From positions 1,550,001-1,614,000 of the forward strand of contig NZ_CP173427.1 of assembly GCF_045038035.1 (NCBI RefSeq): a stretch of DNA of 64,000 nt. Direction: 5' to 3'. Positions within the stretch are counted from its first letter, which is position 1; each line of letters opens with the position of its first letter. Positions 8,443 to 16,684 of this stretch are shown here, piece by piece. This DNA is from Paenibacillus_F chitinolyticus_A (GTDB taxonomy: Bacteria > Bacillota > Bacilli > Paenibacillales > NBRC-103111). Both the position numbers and the translations under genes were made by a program. The notes beneath the pieces were generated by a model, which was given only the letters and a program-made list of their open reading frames with translations, did not search any database and was not told where the DNA came from.

Positions 8443-9081
8443 ATGCGCGGCAGGAAGAAAAATAAGCGGACCGGTCAGAAAGCGGAATTCACGGGGCTGT
8501 TGGAGCAAGACGAGAATTTCTATTTTATCGCCGGATATACGGATGGAGGCTTCCCGTATGGAATCACGTGGGAGGAGTATGAGGCGGAACAACGCGGCGA
8601 GTTGATCAAAGCGACAGTAGCTGAGGGAGAACCTATGAAAGAATTGAAATTGACCAAGCAGCAGTTTCAGGAGATTGTGGATGCATACGACATGTACGTA
8701 GAAGGAATAGAGTCCTTCCTGAATATCGAAACTGGAGATGTTGTCATGTTGCGAACGTTTGACCGGGATGAAGAGGACGAAGAATTAAGCGAGATCATTG
8801 AAGAAGGCTTTAATGAAATTTACTTTCGGATACCGAAACGGGAGTCGGATGAAGGATATACCGACATGGTTGATTTTGCGGAAACGGTTGAAGATAAAAA
8901 GCTGCAATCCACTTTGATGCACATATTAAGCGGCGGCAAGAGAATATTCCGAAGATTCAAGGATGCGTTATCTTCCGACAGCGAGCAGTTAGAGCGGTAT
9001 TACCAGTTTGTTGAAGAGCAGAATCGCAAACGTGTTTCTGATTGGTTCGAATCCATTGAAGTGAAGTTGATTCTCGAGTAA
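8443..9081 (+). CDS. UPF0158 family protein
   Basis: A 212-residue acidic protein. ATG 8443 is preferred over GTG 8431 because AGGTGGGG (8429-8436) is well spaced from it. The N-terminal part has the FIAGYTDGGFPYGITWEE pattern. The C-terminal part matches UPF0158: IETGDVVML, a run of acidic residues, YFRIPKRES, GKRIFRRFKDAL and ERYYQFVEEQNRKRVSDW. The function of the family is unknown. It sits directly after the pRiA4b-like gene and 7 bp before a small gene, so it is probably in one transcription unit. Confidence 0.78.
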   Translation: MRGRKKNKRTGQKAEFTGLLEQDENFYFIAGYTDGGFPYGITWEEYEAEQRGELIKATVAEGEPMKELKLTKQQFQEIVDAYDMYVEGIESFLNIETGDVVMLRTFDRDEEDEELSEIIEEGFNEIYFRIPKRESDEGYTDMVDFAETVEDKKLQSTLMHILSGGKRIFRRFKDALSSDSEQLERYYQFVEEQNRKRVSDWFESIEVKLILE

Positions 9082-9088
9082 TAAAGAA

Positions 9089-9406
9089 ATGTTTGGGCAG
9101 GGGATACCGGTGAAACGTTCTTCAAGACAGACGATGATTAAGCTGTATGCTCAAGCGGTCATTTCGGAACTTCAACAATTAGGTTATCCCAATGATCAAG
9201 CTAACGCAGTCTTTTTTCGACACTATCGAGACATGAAACGCTTATTTGGTCTTGAGCAGAATGTATGCGATTTTGCAAAGATGATTGATGAATTTGAACG
9301 TGCCATGCAGAAGAAGCATGACCCGAGTGATCCCAATTCAATTGCTGTTGGCCATCTAAACCACTTGGCTAAAACATACATCCTTAAGCATAAAAGCAAC
9401 AAATGA
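9089..9406 (+). CDS. hypothetical protein, helical
   Basis: A protein of up to 105 residues, predicted all-helical (LYAQAVISELQQLGYP; RHYRDMKRLFGLEQN; MIDEFERAMQKKH). ATG 9089 lacks a clear ribosome binding site; GTG 9110, behind GCAGGGG, is an alternative. It lies 7 bp after the UPF0158 gene, and its stop overlaps the next start (ATGA at 9403). No family recognised. Confidence 0.55.
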   Translation: MFGQGIPVKRSSRQTMIKLYAQAVISELQQLGYPNDQANAVFFRHYRDMKRLFGLEQNVCDFAKMIDEFERAMQKKHDPSDPNSIAVGHLNHLAKTYILKHKSNK

Positions 9407-9597
9407 GCAGGATTATTTTCCAAATGGCAACCGATATACGACCTGTGTCGCTGTCACCATTTCTAAAAGATGAATATGTCGACGCTGCGGCAGATCAACA
9501 TATTTTCTTCTTCACCACTGAGCGATCTTATCAGGTGTTCATCGACTATTGGAATTCCAAGATGGAAAGAAGCATCCAAAGGGGGTGGTCCTCTTGA
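9403..9597 (+). CDS. small hypothetical protein
   Basis: A 64-residue frame coupled by ATGA overlap to the gene before it, and by TTGA overlap to the SWIM protein gene after it. Composition is plausible (FLKDEYVDAAADQHIFFFTTERSYQVFIDYWNSK is coding-like), but no family is recognised. The overlaps on both sides are the main support. Confidence 0.4.
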   Translation: MSRIIFQMATDIRPVSLSPFLKDEYVDAAADQHIFFFTTERSYQVFIDYWNSKMERSIQRGWSS

Positions 9598-11258
9598 ATT
9601 TATCCGATTTTTCCAGATACATAGATCCTGCAGTTGTACACAGAGGGAAGGAATACGCGTTCGAAGGACGGGTAATTTCCTTGAAGTCCATTGCCGATGA
9701 AAAGTACACTGCGGTTGTGCGCGGGTACGAGGATTATGAGGTTTATGTAAGGCTAGACAACGAGAACAACATAATGGAATCGGAATGCGATTGTCCGTAC
9801 GATTTTGGACCGGTATGCAAGCATCAAGTCGCCGTATTCCTCGAGCTTAAGAATAGAGAAGCAGACGGGGTATCTTCACCGGAACCGTCTCTCCGGCAAC
9901 TGTTGGAAGCAGAGAGCAAGGAGAAATTAATCGAATTGCTGCTCTCGATTGCATCGGATTCATATACCGCGGAAGAGCGCATCAGACTCCACTTGTCGAA
10001 AAGGGGCGCGGATCAGGAGTTGGACGCCTGCCGACGGTTGATTCGATCCTACATTGACACATATTCGGATGATCATGGTTTTGTGTCTTGGCGGAACGTA
10101 AGCCGCGCGGTGGAAGGTGCGGAGATCGTCGCTGAAAAGGCTCTCTCCGCCTTCGATGAAGAGGAATGGTTGCACGGGCTGGCGATTCTGTTTTGCATCA
10201 TCGAAGAGATGATTGAATTATTGCAGTCCGCCGACGATTCGGGCGGTGGTGTCGGGATCGTGATTGAAAGCTGTCTGGAATCGATCTTCAAGCTGGTTCA
10301 GGATCGCCATCCTATTCCGGCGGAGGAACGCATGAAGATTTTCCGCCGGTTGTTGGAGGAGACACACCAGCCTTATTACGACGGGTGGTCGGATTGGCAG
10401 CTCGCGCTCCTCGAGGCGGCGGGCGCGCTGATCGAGTCGGAACAGATGCAACATCAATGGGATGATGCGGCGGATTCGCTCCTGGGTCATACGTCCGGAA
10501 GCAATTGGTCGCGGAAGTACACAGACGAGCGGGTAACTGTGCTCCGATATGGTCAAATTTTGGAACGTTCAGGTGAAGAACAGGCGAAAGCTTATTTGGT
10601 TAAACATCTGCATTTCCCGGAAATTCGGGAGATTGCGATTCGAGCGGCGCTTGAGCAAGGCGATGCCGAGGAAGCGATCCGATTGGCGGCGGCCGGGGAA
10701 GCTCAAGATCAGGGGCTGCCGGGGCTCGTCTATCGCTGGAAGAAATATCGATATGAGGCATACCATCGCACAGGACAAGTCGAACAGCAACGGAAACTCG
10801 GGATGGAGCTGATCATGAACGGAGAATATGATTATTACCGGTCCGTGAAGGATACATTTTCGGATGAGGGAGAATGGTCCTTGTATCTGCAAGATATGTT
10901 AGATCAATTGGAGCAGAGCCCGAGGGGAGAGCATACGTATACCCAAATTCTGGTGGGAGAGGAGATGTTCGTACGGCTTTTGGAACATGTCCGCAAGGCA
11001 CCTTACCGAATTGAATCGTTCTATGAGCAATTGCTTCCGCATTACCCGGAGGAGGTGAAGGCGCTTTTCGTGGCATATATCGAATTCCGGGCGGATCAAT
11101 CCAGAGACAGGCGAGATTACGCCGATGTTTGCCGGATCATTCGAATGCTTCAACAGGTTGGCGGGCGGAAAGAAGCGTTCACTGTCACACAAAAATTGTT
11201 AACCAGGTTTCCGCGAAGACCGGCTTTCCGGGAGGAGTTGGGGAAGATCCGTTTTTGA
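9594..11258 (+). CDS. SWIM zinc-finger protein
   Basis: A 554-residue protein starting at TTG 9594 behind AAAGGGGGTGG (9578-9588). A SWIM zinc finger with the CxCx7CxH arrangement (CDC...CKH) lies at about residues 65-77. The rest is helical-repeat-like with many Ala/Glu/Arg residues. Bacterial SWIM proteins of this size often accompany SWF/SNF helicases or appear alone in mobile regions; they are thought to bind DNA or protein. No helicase motifs are present here. It ends the string of overlapping genes starting near 7297. Confidence 0.75.
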   Translation: MNLSDFSRYIDPAVVHRGKEYAFEGRVISLKSIADEKYTAVVRGYEDYEVYVRLDNENNIMESECDCPYDFGPVCKHQVAVFLELKNREADGVSSPEPSLRQLLEAESKEKLIELLLSIASDSYTAEERIRLHLSKRGADQELDACRRLIRSYIDTYSDDHGFVSWRNVSRAVEGAEIVAEKALSAFDEEEWLHGLAILFCIIEEMIELLQSADDSGGGVGIVIESCLESIFKLVQDRHPIPAEERMKIFRRLLEETHQPYYDGWSDWQLALLEAAGALIESEQMQHQWDDAADSLLGHTSGSNWSRKYTDERVTVLRYGQILERSGEEQAKAYLVKHLHFPEIREIAIRAALEQGDAEEAIRLAAAGEAQDQGLPGLVYRWKKYRYEAYHRTGQVEQQRKLGMELIMNGEYDYYRSVKDTFSDEGEWSLYLQDMLDQLEQSPRGEHTYTQILVGEEMFVRLLEHVRKAPYRIESFYEQLLPHYPEEVKALFVAYIEFRADQSRDRRDYADVCRIIRMLQQVGGRKEAFTVTQKLLTRFPRRPAFREELGKIRF

Positions 11259-11366
11259 ACTTTATAATGGAATAAGAAGTCACGCGGTTTGTGCACAGCG
11301 GATTTTTTTGTGATGAGGGTGGACAAACCGGTATGCGAAACCTGTAATTTTGATCATAATCGAATA

Positions 11367-11375
11367 TGTTATAAT
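11367..11375 (+). promoter_or_regulatory. extended -10 promoter for the zeta-like kinase operon
   Basis: TG-T-TATAAT (11367-11375) lies 35 bp before the small gene at 11410. The -35 region is weak (TTGATC at 11350 has a 14-bp spacer), which fits an extended -10 promoter. Confidence 0.5.
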
Positions 11376-11409
11376 AATGTCTAAATGGAGACGGATTCGG
11401 TGGTGATCA

Positions 11410-11589
11410 ATGATGGATCGTGTTCAAGATTTGCAAAAACTGATCAAACTTACGGGCGATCGCGCGAAACTGGATGCAAAAGCGAACGGGACTTACATTG
11501 TCTATCAAACGGAAAAAGGCCAGATTGTCAAAGAATATTCAAACGGTGTGATCGAGCCAATCGACAATCCTGGGGTTCATCATGAATGA
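11410..11589 (+). CDS. small protein upstream of zeta-like kinase (candidate antitoxin)
   Basis: A 59-residue frame beginning ATGATG (11410/11413). Its sequence (VQDLQKLIKLTGDRAKLDAK, then GTYIVYQTEKGQIVKEYSNG) is coding-like, and it overlaps the kinase gene by eight bases. Small proteins directly before zeta-toxin kinases commonly act as antitoxins, so I infer that role from position. It lacks obvious similarity to the classical epsilon antitoxin. It was too short to be recovered with ordinary length cut-offs. Confidence 0.6.
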   Translation: MMDRVQDLQKLIKLTGDRAKLDAKANGTYIVYQTEKGQIVKEYSNGVIEPIDNPGVHHE

Positions 11590-12166
11590 GTACTCCACAG
11601 TGATGGTTGTATTCGCCGGCAATAACGGCAGCGGCAAAAGCACCATTCGCAATTTGATAGTGGACAGGCTTGGTATCAGTGTCAATATAGATCCCGACGC
11701 TTTAGCTCGCGGCATTGATTCTGACCATCCGGATCGCCGCAAAGTATCCGCAGGCAAAGAAGCGATTAAACTTGCGAGAGATTGTATCCATCATAAACGC
11801 GATTTTTCTGTAGAAACGACTTTGGCCGGCGGTAATGCGATAAGACTGATACGGGAAGCCAAGGCGAACGGCTTTGAAGTGACGATGTTTTATGTGGGTC
11901 TAAATGATGTTCGGCTCAATATCGAACGTGTTGCCGCCAGAGTTCGAAACGGCGGACATCATATACCGACTGAAGACATCATTCGGAGACAAACCACATC
12001 CATGCAAAATCTGCTAACTCATATCCATCTCATTGATCATTTGATTGTGATTGATAATAGCGAAGTTTCCGGTAAAATCGTTATGCAAGCTGAACATAGT
12101 ATTTTAAAATATCAGGCCGAATCTCTTCCAAAATGGGTGCATAAGATCAAGGATCAGTTACATTGA
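11582..12166 (+). CDS. zeta-toxin-like P-loop kinase
   Basis: A 194-residue P-loop kinase. The Walker A motif GNNGSGKST lies at about residues 13-21. The ETTLAGG stretch near residue 79 and the RNGGHHIP stretch near 123 are diagnostic of the zeta toxin/AAA_33 group. Zeta toxins phosphorylate UDP-sugar precursors of cell wall synthesis, or other small molecules. The start overlaps the small upstream gene, and a third small gene follows. The protein is shorter than classical zeta (about 285 residues), so it may be a housekeeping relative or a minimal toxin. Confidence 0.8.
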   Translation: MNEYSTVMVVFAGNNGSGKSTIRNLIVDRLGISVNIDPDALARGIDSDHPDRRKVSAGKEAIKLARDCIHHKRDFSVETTLAGGNAIRLIREAKANGFEVTMFYVGLNDVRLNIERVAARVRNGGHHIPTEDIIRRQTTSMQNLLTHIHLIDHLIVIDNSEVSGKIVMQAEHSILKYQAESLPKWVHKIKDQLH

Positions 12167-12180
12167 TTATGGAGAATCAT

Positions 12181-12360
12181 ATGAAGTTTGAAATTAGCAA
12201 ATCTATGGAAAACAAAATTAATAATTGGGATAAATGTGAACCCAAAGATGTAACGGGAGCAAAGTTTGCGTACATATTTATACCAACAAGTCTAGGATTG
12301 GTTATCAAGGTCCAGTGTGATGTTTGTAAAAGGGAATTACTACTAACCGAAGATGATTAA
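12181..12360 (+). CDS. small hypothetical CxxC protein
   Basis: A 59-residue protein from ATG 12181, behind GGAG at 12171-12174 (ATG 12169 would add four residues). It contains a CDVCKREL motif near the C-terminus, possibly half of a metal site. It lies 14 bp after the kinase gene and is followed by a strong terminator, so it closes that three-gene operon. No family recognised. Confidence 0.5.
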   Translation: MKFEISKSMENKINNWDKCEPKDVTGAKFAYIFIPTSLGLVIKVQCDVCKRELLLTEDD

Positions 12361-12405
12361 AGCTTGAATTTTACATTTCTCCCAATGTGAATAAGGAATT
12401 CTACG

Positions 12406-12433
12406 CGACCGGATTAGATCTGGTCGTTTTTTT
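12406..12433 (+). terminator. rho-independent terminator
   Basis: CGACCGGAT (12406-12414) pairs with ATCTGGTCG (12418-12426), including one G-T pair, with a 3-base loop and a run of seven T. It separates the kinase operon from the PIWI-RE operon. Confidence 0.85.
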
Positions 12434-12437
12434 GTGC

Positions 12438-12468
12438 AGAACATATATTCGCTGACAAAGTGTTGTCA
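12438..12468 (+). promoter_or_regulatory. composite operator, copy 1 (PIWI-RE operon)
   Basis: AGAACATATATTC (12438-12450) is followed after two bases by the perfect inverted repeat TGACAA-AGTG-TTGTCA (12453-12468). The first part differs at two positions from the Gram-positive SOS box CGAACnnnnGTTCG. The same two-part element stands at 21371 and 45032. AT-rich -10 candidates follow (TATAAA at 12478). The repressor is either LexA or an unidentified regulator, perhaps the WYL protein at 21879. Confidence 0.65.
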
Positions 12469-12530
12469 TGACTTAACTATAAAATAAAAATATACTAGGT
12501 GATTCTTAATCCATTACCGGTGGTGTTGAA

Positions 12531-13598
12531 ATGCAAATTGATAAGAATGATGTGAGGGATTGTTTGTTAAACTTAATCGCAGGTTTGTCACAGTGGGGAG
12601 AAGACTTCAGCGAGCCGCCGGCTCTATTGCGTCAAGGACATATGCAGTTTGTTCGACTCCTGATGTTGGAGGGAAAAAAAGCTCCAATTGATTTGCATTC
12701 ACTTATTCAATTGTTGCAAAAACCGGCAGAAGAATGGGGAATTGTAGTAGCCGGTATCTATCCGGAGGAAGCGCCGCTCTTGATTCCGGATCTGGGCTTG
12801 TCACCAGACGCACGTGAATTTAAAATCATGTACGATTCGCCTGAAGAAGCTCAGACACAAGAAATAGTAGAGATATTGCGCTACTGCCGAGGGACAATGC
12901 CGATGCTAGAGGAGAAGTACCGAAAACTTCGAGAGTTCCTTATTACCAATCCGGTTGTATCTGCTTACCGTTTAATGGAGTTTGGGCTGGAGCTTAAGGA
13001 TACAGAACTGATGAAAAAGCTTAGTCGCTGTTATGAAGAAATTTCGGACGATGTAGAACGATATCGCAAATGTCCACGATGCGGATGGACGCTGGAATTT
13101 CGTAACGATCACTGGCAATGCGGGGCAGAAGATCTTTGTGGGAAACTGGCCAGTCGCGGAGAGCTTAAGAAATGGGAAATCCATGAGCCCATGCATCGAT
13201 TGCGTTATGGAATTTATCGGTACACGATGTTGCCAGGGTTGGCTGAACTTACAGCTAAAGATTGGCTAACGAAGAAAGGTTACAAAGTTGAACTCTTTCC
13301 GCAAGTAGACCGGTTTGATTTAGCCGTCGAATTGGATACGCATATCGTCTATCTGGATATGAAGGATTTTAAGCACCCCCTACACCTGGCTAACTTCTTC
13401 AATAAAATGCAACCCCACCAACTAGAGAAATATCGAGACCCACATGTATATATTGTCATTCCGCAATACCGAACGAAAATATACCCCGGTTACTCGAAGC
13501 TTGTTAAACAAGCACTTATGGCTCATGCGAGTCATCTGAAAGTCATAAATGAGCGGGATGTGCAGAAGCATCTGGCTGGGGAGGCAACGGAGAGATGA
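12531..13598 (+). CDS. PIWI-RE-associated PD-(D/E)XK nuclease with zinc ribbon
   Basis: A 355-residue protein, first gene of a three-gene pPIWI-RE cassette. The N-terminal two-thirds is helical. A zinc ribbon with CPRCG and paired Cys residues (CGAEDLC) lies at about 180-204. It is followed by a restriction-endonuclease-like fold: EL-TAKDWLTKKGYKVEL, then DLAVEL near 262 and YLDMKD near 275 (the D...DxK core). In this family the nuclease is proposed to cut invading DNA or R-loops guided by the PIWI-RE protein (established proposal of Burroughs, Iyer and Aravind). The next gene overlaps by four bases (ATGA). Confidence 0.8.
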   Translation: MQIDKNDVRDCLLNLIAGLSQWGEDFSEPPALLRQGHMQFVRLLMLEGKKAPIDLHSLIQLLQKPAEEWGIVVAGIYPEEAPLLIPDLGLSPDAREFKIMYDSPEEAQTQEIVEILRYCRGTMPMLEEKYRKLREFLITNPVVSAYRLMEFGLELKDTELMKKLSRCYEEISDDVERYRKCPRCGWTLEFRNDHWQCGAEDLCGKLASRGELKKWEIHEPMHRLRYGIYRYTMLPGLAELTAKDWLTKKGYKVELFPQVDRFDLAVELDTHIVYLDMKDFKHPLHLANFFNKMQPHQLEKYRDPHVYIVIPQYRTKIYPGYSKLVKQALMAHASHLKVINERDVQKHLAGEATER

Positions 13599-16500
13599 GA
13601 GTATCGTATTGGACCTATTTTGAGCAGTTCCTTCCGCGTCTCTTGCCATCTGGATTGCCGCGGCAAAACATTGAAACCATTTATACTGTGGAATTGTTCG
13701 TTACAGGATGTTTGATGGTTGATTCTTCTATGGATATCAGCGAAGGTTATACGATTTTATCAGGTTACGACTCACCTATTCTTCCCAAGCCTGCTCGGAA
13801 GGAGATTGCACACCGTTTAAGAGTTTTATATAGTGCTTTGCGCTCAAGGATGACATGGGACAACTTATTCGAACGATATGAAGAAGTTTCGGTTGAATAT
13901 AGATTATATGAAAACGACGGTAGTCATTGGAGACTCCGGACTCCTGCCTTGTTCGCCGATCGCAGGAAATGGTACGAGCAATTATTAGAACAAGCTGTTG
14001 CCCATCTGTCTAAAGACATACACTTTGCTACATCAGGCAAGTTCCACTATTACAAATATAATCAGGAACAAGAGTCCATTCGTTATGGCGGAGAAATTCC
14101 ACCGCCGTTGGTTAATACGTCAACATTTCCGAGATATAGACCGAAGGGGAGATTTACACTTCATCTTGGAGACGAGCATACTTATCAGACAGAGGGGATG
14201 CGAGAAGCTTCGGCAGCCTTGGAATGGAAGGAACGGGCCGGAATTGGACTTAAACTAAAATCATTGACAAACCCCAGTATCCGACAGTTTGAGTATAAGG
14301 GCTTACAGCATATCGTAGGGGGACTGGGGTCGGGAAAATCCACATTTATGGTGTTGGAAACGGATCGATTAGTCCGAGCAGGAGCTCGTGTCGGATTCAC
14401 TGAGAGCAGTGTCCCTCAAGTATTAAATCGAGTTAAGGAACTTCGTTTATTGGGAATTAACGCTGTTCCTGTAATTGGAAGAACGGGTCGCCGTAAACAT
14501 CAGAAAGATTATATATCCGCCCGTCGCCATCAGATTCGGGATGTAACGGATTGGGGGCAGGATTCTTATCTGGAACTCCGACATGTATCCGATTTTTGCA
14601 TCATCCATGCCCTTGCCAATGACCATGAAAATACGACAGATTATCCATGTCGTCAGTTAATACAGCAGGAGAAAAAGTGCGTATGCCCCTATGCAGCCAG
14701 TTGCGGAATCTATCGCGATTTCGCAGCCCTGATCCATGCGGAAGTATGGGTTACAACCTCAGCAAGCATATTGAAAACAAAACTACCTGTTATGCTGGAC
14801 CCTTATGAGAGAACAGTCTATGAAGCGATGTATGACTTGTTAGACATCATTTTCGTTGATGAAGCCGATGCGGTTCAGAAGCAATTCGACGATTCCTTCG
14901 TCTCCGAGATTGCATTGTTTGGTAACTCTCAGCATCTCTTTGAGAAGACCCTGTTAGAATCATTTCGAAAAACGATAGGTTATTATGGTAAGTATGCACA
15001 TGACGAGGTTGTACAAGACTGGATGGATGTTCTGAATCGCCTTGAAAGCACCATCCGCCGCGGTGTATATCGTACATTGAATTTATCGCCTGAATTCGCT
15101 CAGTTTTTGTACCGGAAGCTATTACGGCTCTCTACCGAAGCTTATCGCATCAGTGGCGCTTTCGCCAAGGACGAACAGAATCGGGAGAGAATTGAACAGG
15201 AATTACGCAACTATGCGGATCATCCGCTGGACCACCCTATCTATGCAGATGTAACGAAAATGCTGCAAGCTCGAACGAAGAAGGAGCGGGAACAAGCTCT
15301 AACTACCATTCTCCATAAGTTGGGCGGTGAGACAAACCCTGTTGGAAGATTGAAATTCCCGGTTCATTCGTTGGAATTATATTTATGTCTGGCACTTATC
15401 GATCATGATATACAAGTGTTCATGGATCTTTATCCGCTAGTTCAAGCCAAATTAGGAAAATTATCTGAATTCGAGGGACTCTACACGATTCAACGTGAGT
15501 TTTCAGCAATTATGAAAGATGCGATGACAGGACGTATGACCGGGTATCTGTATGAAGTAAAACCTGGGAATGACACAGGTACATTCAAAGCCGTTCAGTA
15601 TTCAGGTGTCGGTCGACTTCTCCTTGAAGACTGGCAATCGATCTACGCTGGAATAGATGGATATGAAGGTCCTGCGGTTGTTCTGCTTTCAGGTACAAGT
15701 CTGGCTCCAGGATCAGCCCACTATCATATTGCATCGTTGCCTGGATGGCTGTTGGAATCCAATCTGGGTGTTCCAGTCATTCACCAGGAATATTATCCGA
15801 TCTATGAGCACGGGAAGGAAACCCCTATCCAAATATCCGGTGAGATTGAGGATAGGAGAGAACGAAATCTACGTGCGCTAACCGCCAAGTTAATGTCCAA
15901 GATTGAACAAGAATTGCTGGAGTGGCGTTACTCGGGTGCAAATCGTAAAGTGCTGTTGATTGTCAACTCTTATGAGGACGTTGCTGATGTCGGAGCCGTA
16001 TTTGCATCACATTCTTCTTGGAAAAATAGATACCGCCAGTTAACGAGGGACCCGGATCCTTTTCATGAAGCCGAGTTTTCAAGAGCAGAATTAGAGCGGT
16101 TTGCTAACGAAAACGCTGATGTGCTGATCGCCCCGTTACTTGCGATAAGTCGCGGTTATAACATTCTGGATGATACGAAAGGTTCATTATTCGGATCTGT
16201 GTTTTTTATGATACGGCCATATCCGGTACCGCAGGACATGACCTATCTCATCCAACATTTGCATGCCAAACTGCCTGACTTCATTGAACGTGCCGATTTT
16301 GAAGGCAAGCTTTATAGGCAGGCACTGGACCTCATTCGCAGCGAAAGTAATAAATTGCTCCACCGGATGTACCGTAAACCAGACTATTGGTCCGTATTAA
16401 ATCCTGCGGAGAGAAAGACCATAGCCTGGTATACGTTTATTCCAGTCTGGCAAACGATTGGAAGGCTTCTTCGCAAAGGCACACCGGCGAGAGTGTTCTA

Positions 16501-16684
16501 CTGTGACGGTAAATTTCTAGCTCAGCCCATGCGCACGGATGTTGGGGAATCGATGTTGGATTACTGGCTGAAGATCATGGTGGATCATGAATCAAATCCA
16601 GCATTTCGCAGTTTATATGGACCATTTATAGACAGTATGAAAGTCATGATGGAAAGGAATGAGGCCCATGAGTCGGACTGGTAA
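13595..16684 (+). CDS. PIWI-RE-associated DinG/XPD-like helicase
   Basis: A 1029-residue superfamily 2 helicase. The Walker A motif GGLGSGKST lies near residue 243 and the DEAD-type motif VDEADAV near 420. Between them is a cluster of four Cys (YPC, KKCVC and SCGIY, about 351-370) in the position of the 4Fe-4S domain of XPD/DinG helicases. A late QTIGRLLRKG motif (about 952) is a typical motif VI. An N-terminal 230-residue region is unique to the cassette (pPIWI_RE_Z-like). The gene overlaps its neighbours on both sides, indicating stoichiometric co-expression. It would unwind nucleic acid for the PIWI-RE protein and nuclease. Confidence 0.82.
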   Translation: MRVSYWTYFEQFLPRLLPSGLPRQNIETIYTVELFVTGCLMVDSSMDISEGYTILSGYDSPILPKPARKEIAHRLRVLYSALRSRMTWDNLFERYEEVSVEYRLYENDGSHWRLRTPALFADRRKWYEQLLEQAVAHLSKDIHFATSGKFHYYKYNQEQESIRYGGEIPPPLVNTSTFPRYRPKGRFTLHLGDEHTYQTEGMREASAALEWKERAGIGLKLKSLTNPSIRQFEYKGLQHIVGGLGSGKSTFMVLETDRLVRAGARVGFTESSVPQVLNRVKELRLLGINAVPVIGRTGRRKHQKDYISARRHQIRDVTDWGQDSYLELRHVSDFCIIHALANDHENTTDYPCRQLIQQEKKCVCPYAASCGIYRDFAALIHAEVWVTTSASILKTKLPVMLDPYERTVYEAMYDLLDIIFVDEADAVQKQFDDSFVSEIALFGNSQHLFEKTLLESFRKTIGYYGKYAHDEVVQDWMDVLNRLESTIRRGVYRTLNLSPEFAQFLYRKLLRLSTEAYRISGAFAKDEQNRERIEQELRNYADHPLDHPIYADVTKMLQARTKKEREQALTTILHKLGGETNPVGRLKFPVHSLELYLCLALIDHDIQVFMDLYPLVQAKLGKLSEFEGLYTIQREFSAIMKDAMTGRMTGYLYEVKPGNDTGTFKAVQYSGVGRLLLEDWQSIYAGIDGYEGPAVVLLSGTSLAPGSAHYHIASLPGWLLESNLGVPVIHQEYYPIYEHGKETPIQISGEIEDRRERNLRALTAKLMSKIEQELLEWRYSGANRKVLLIVNSYEDVADVGAVFASHSSWKNRYRQLTRDPDPFHEAEFSRAELERFANENADVLIAPLLAISRGYNILDDTKGSLFGSVFFMIRPYPVPQDMTYLIQHLHAKLPDFIERADFEGKLYRQALDLIRSESNKLLHRMYRKPDYWSVLNPAERKTIAWYTFIPVWQTIGRLLRKGTPARVFYCDGKFLAQPMRTDVGESMLDYWLKIMVDHESNPAFRSLYGPFIDSMKVMMERNEAHESDW

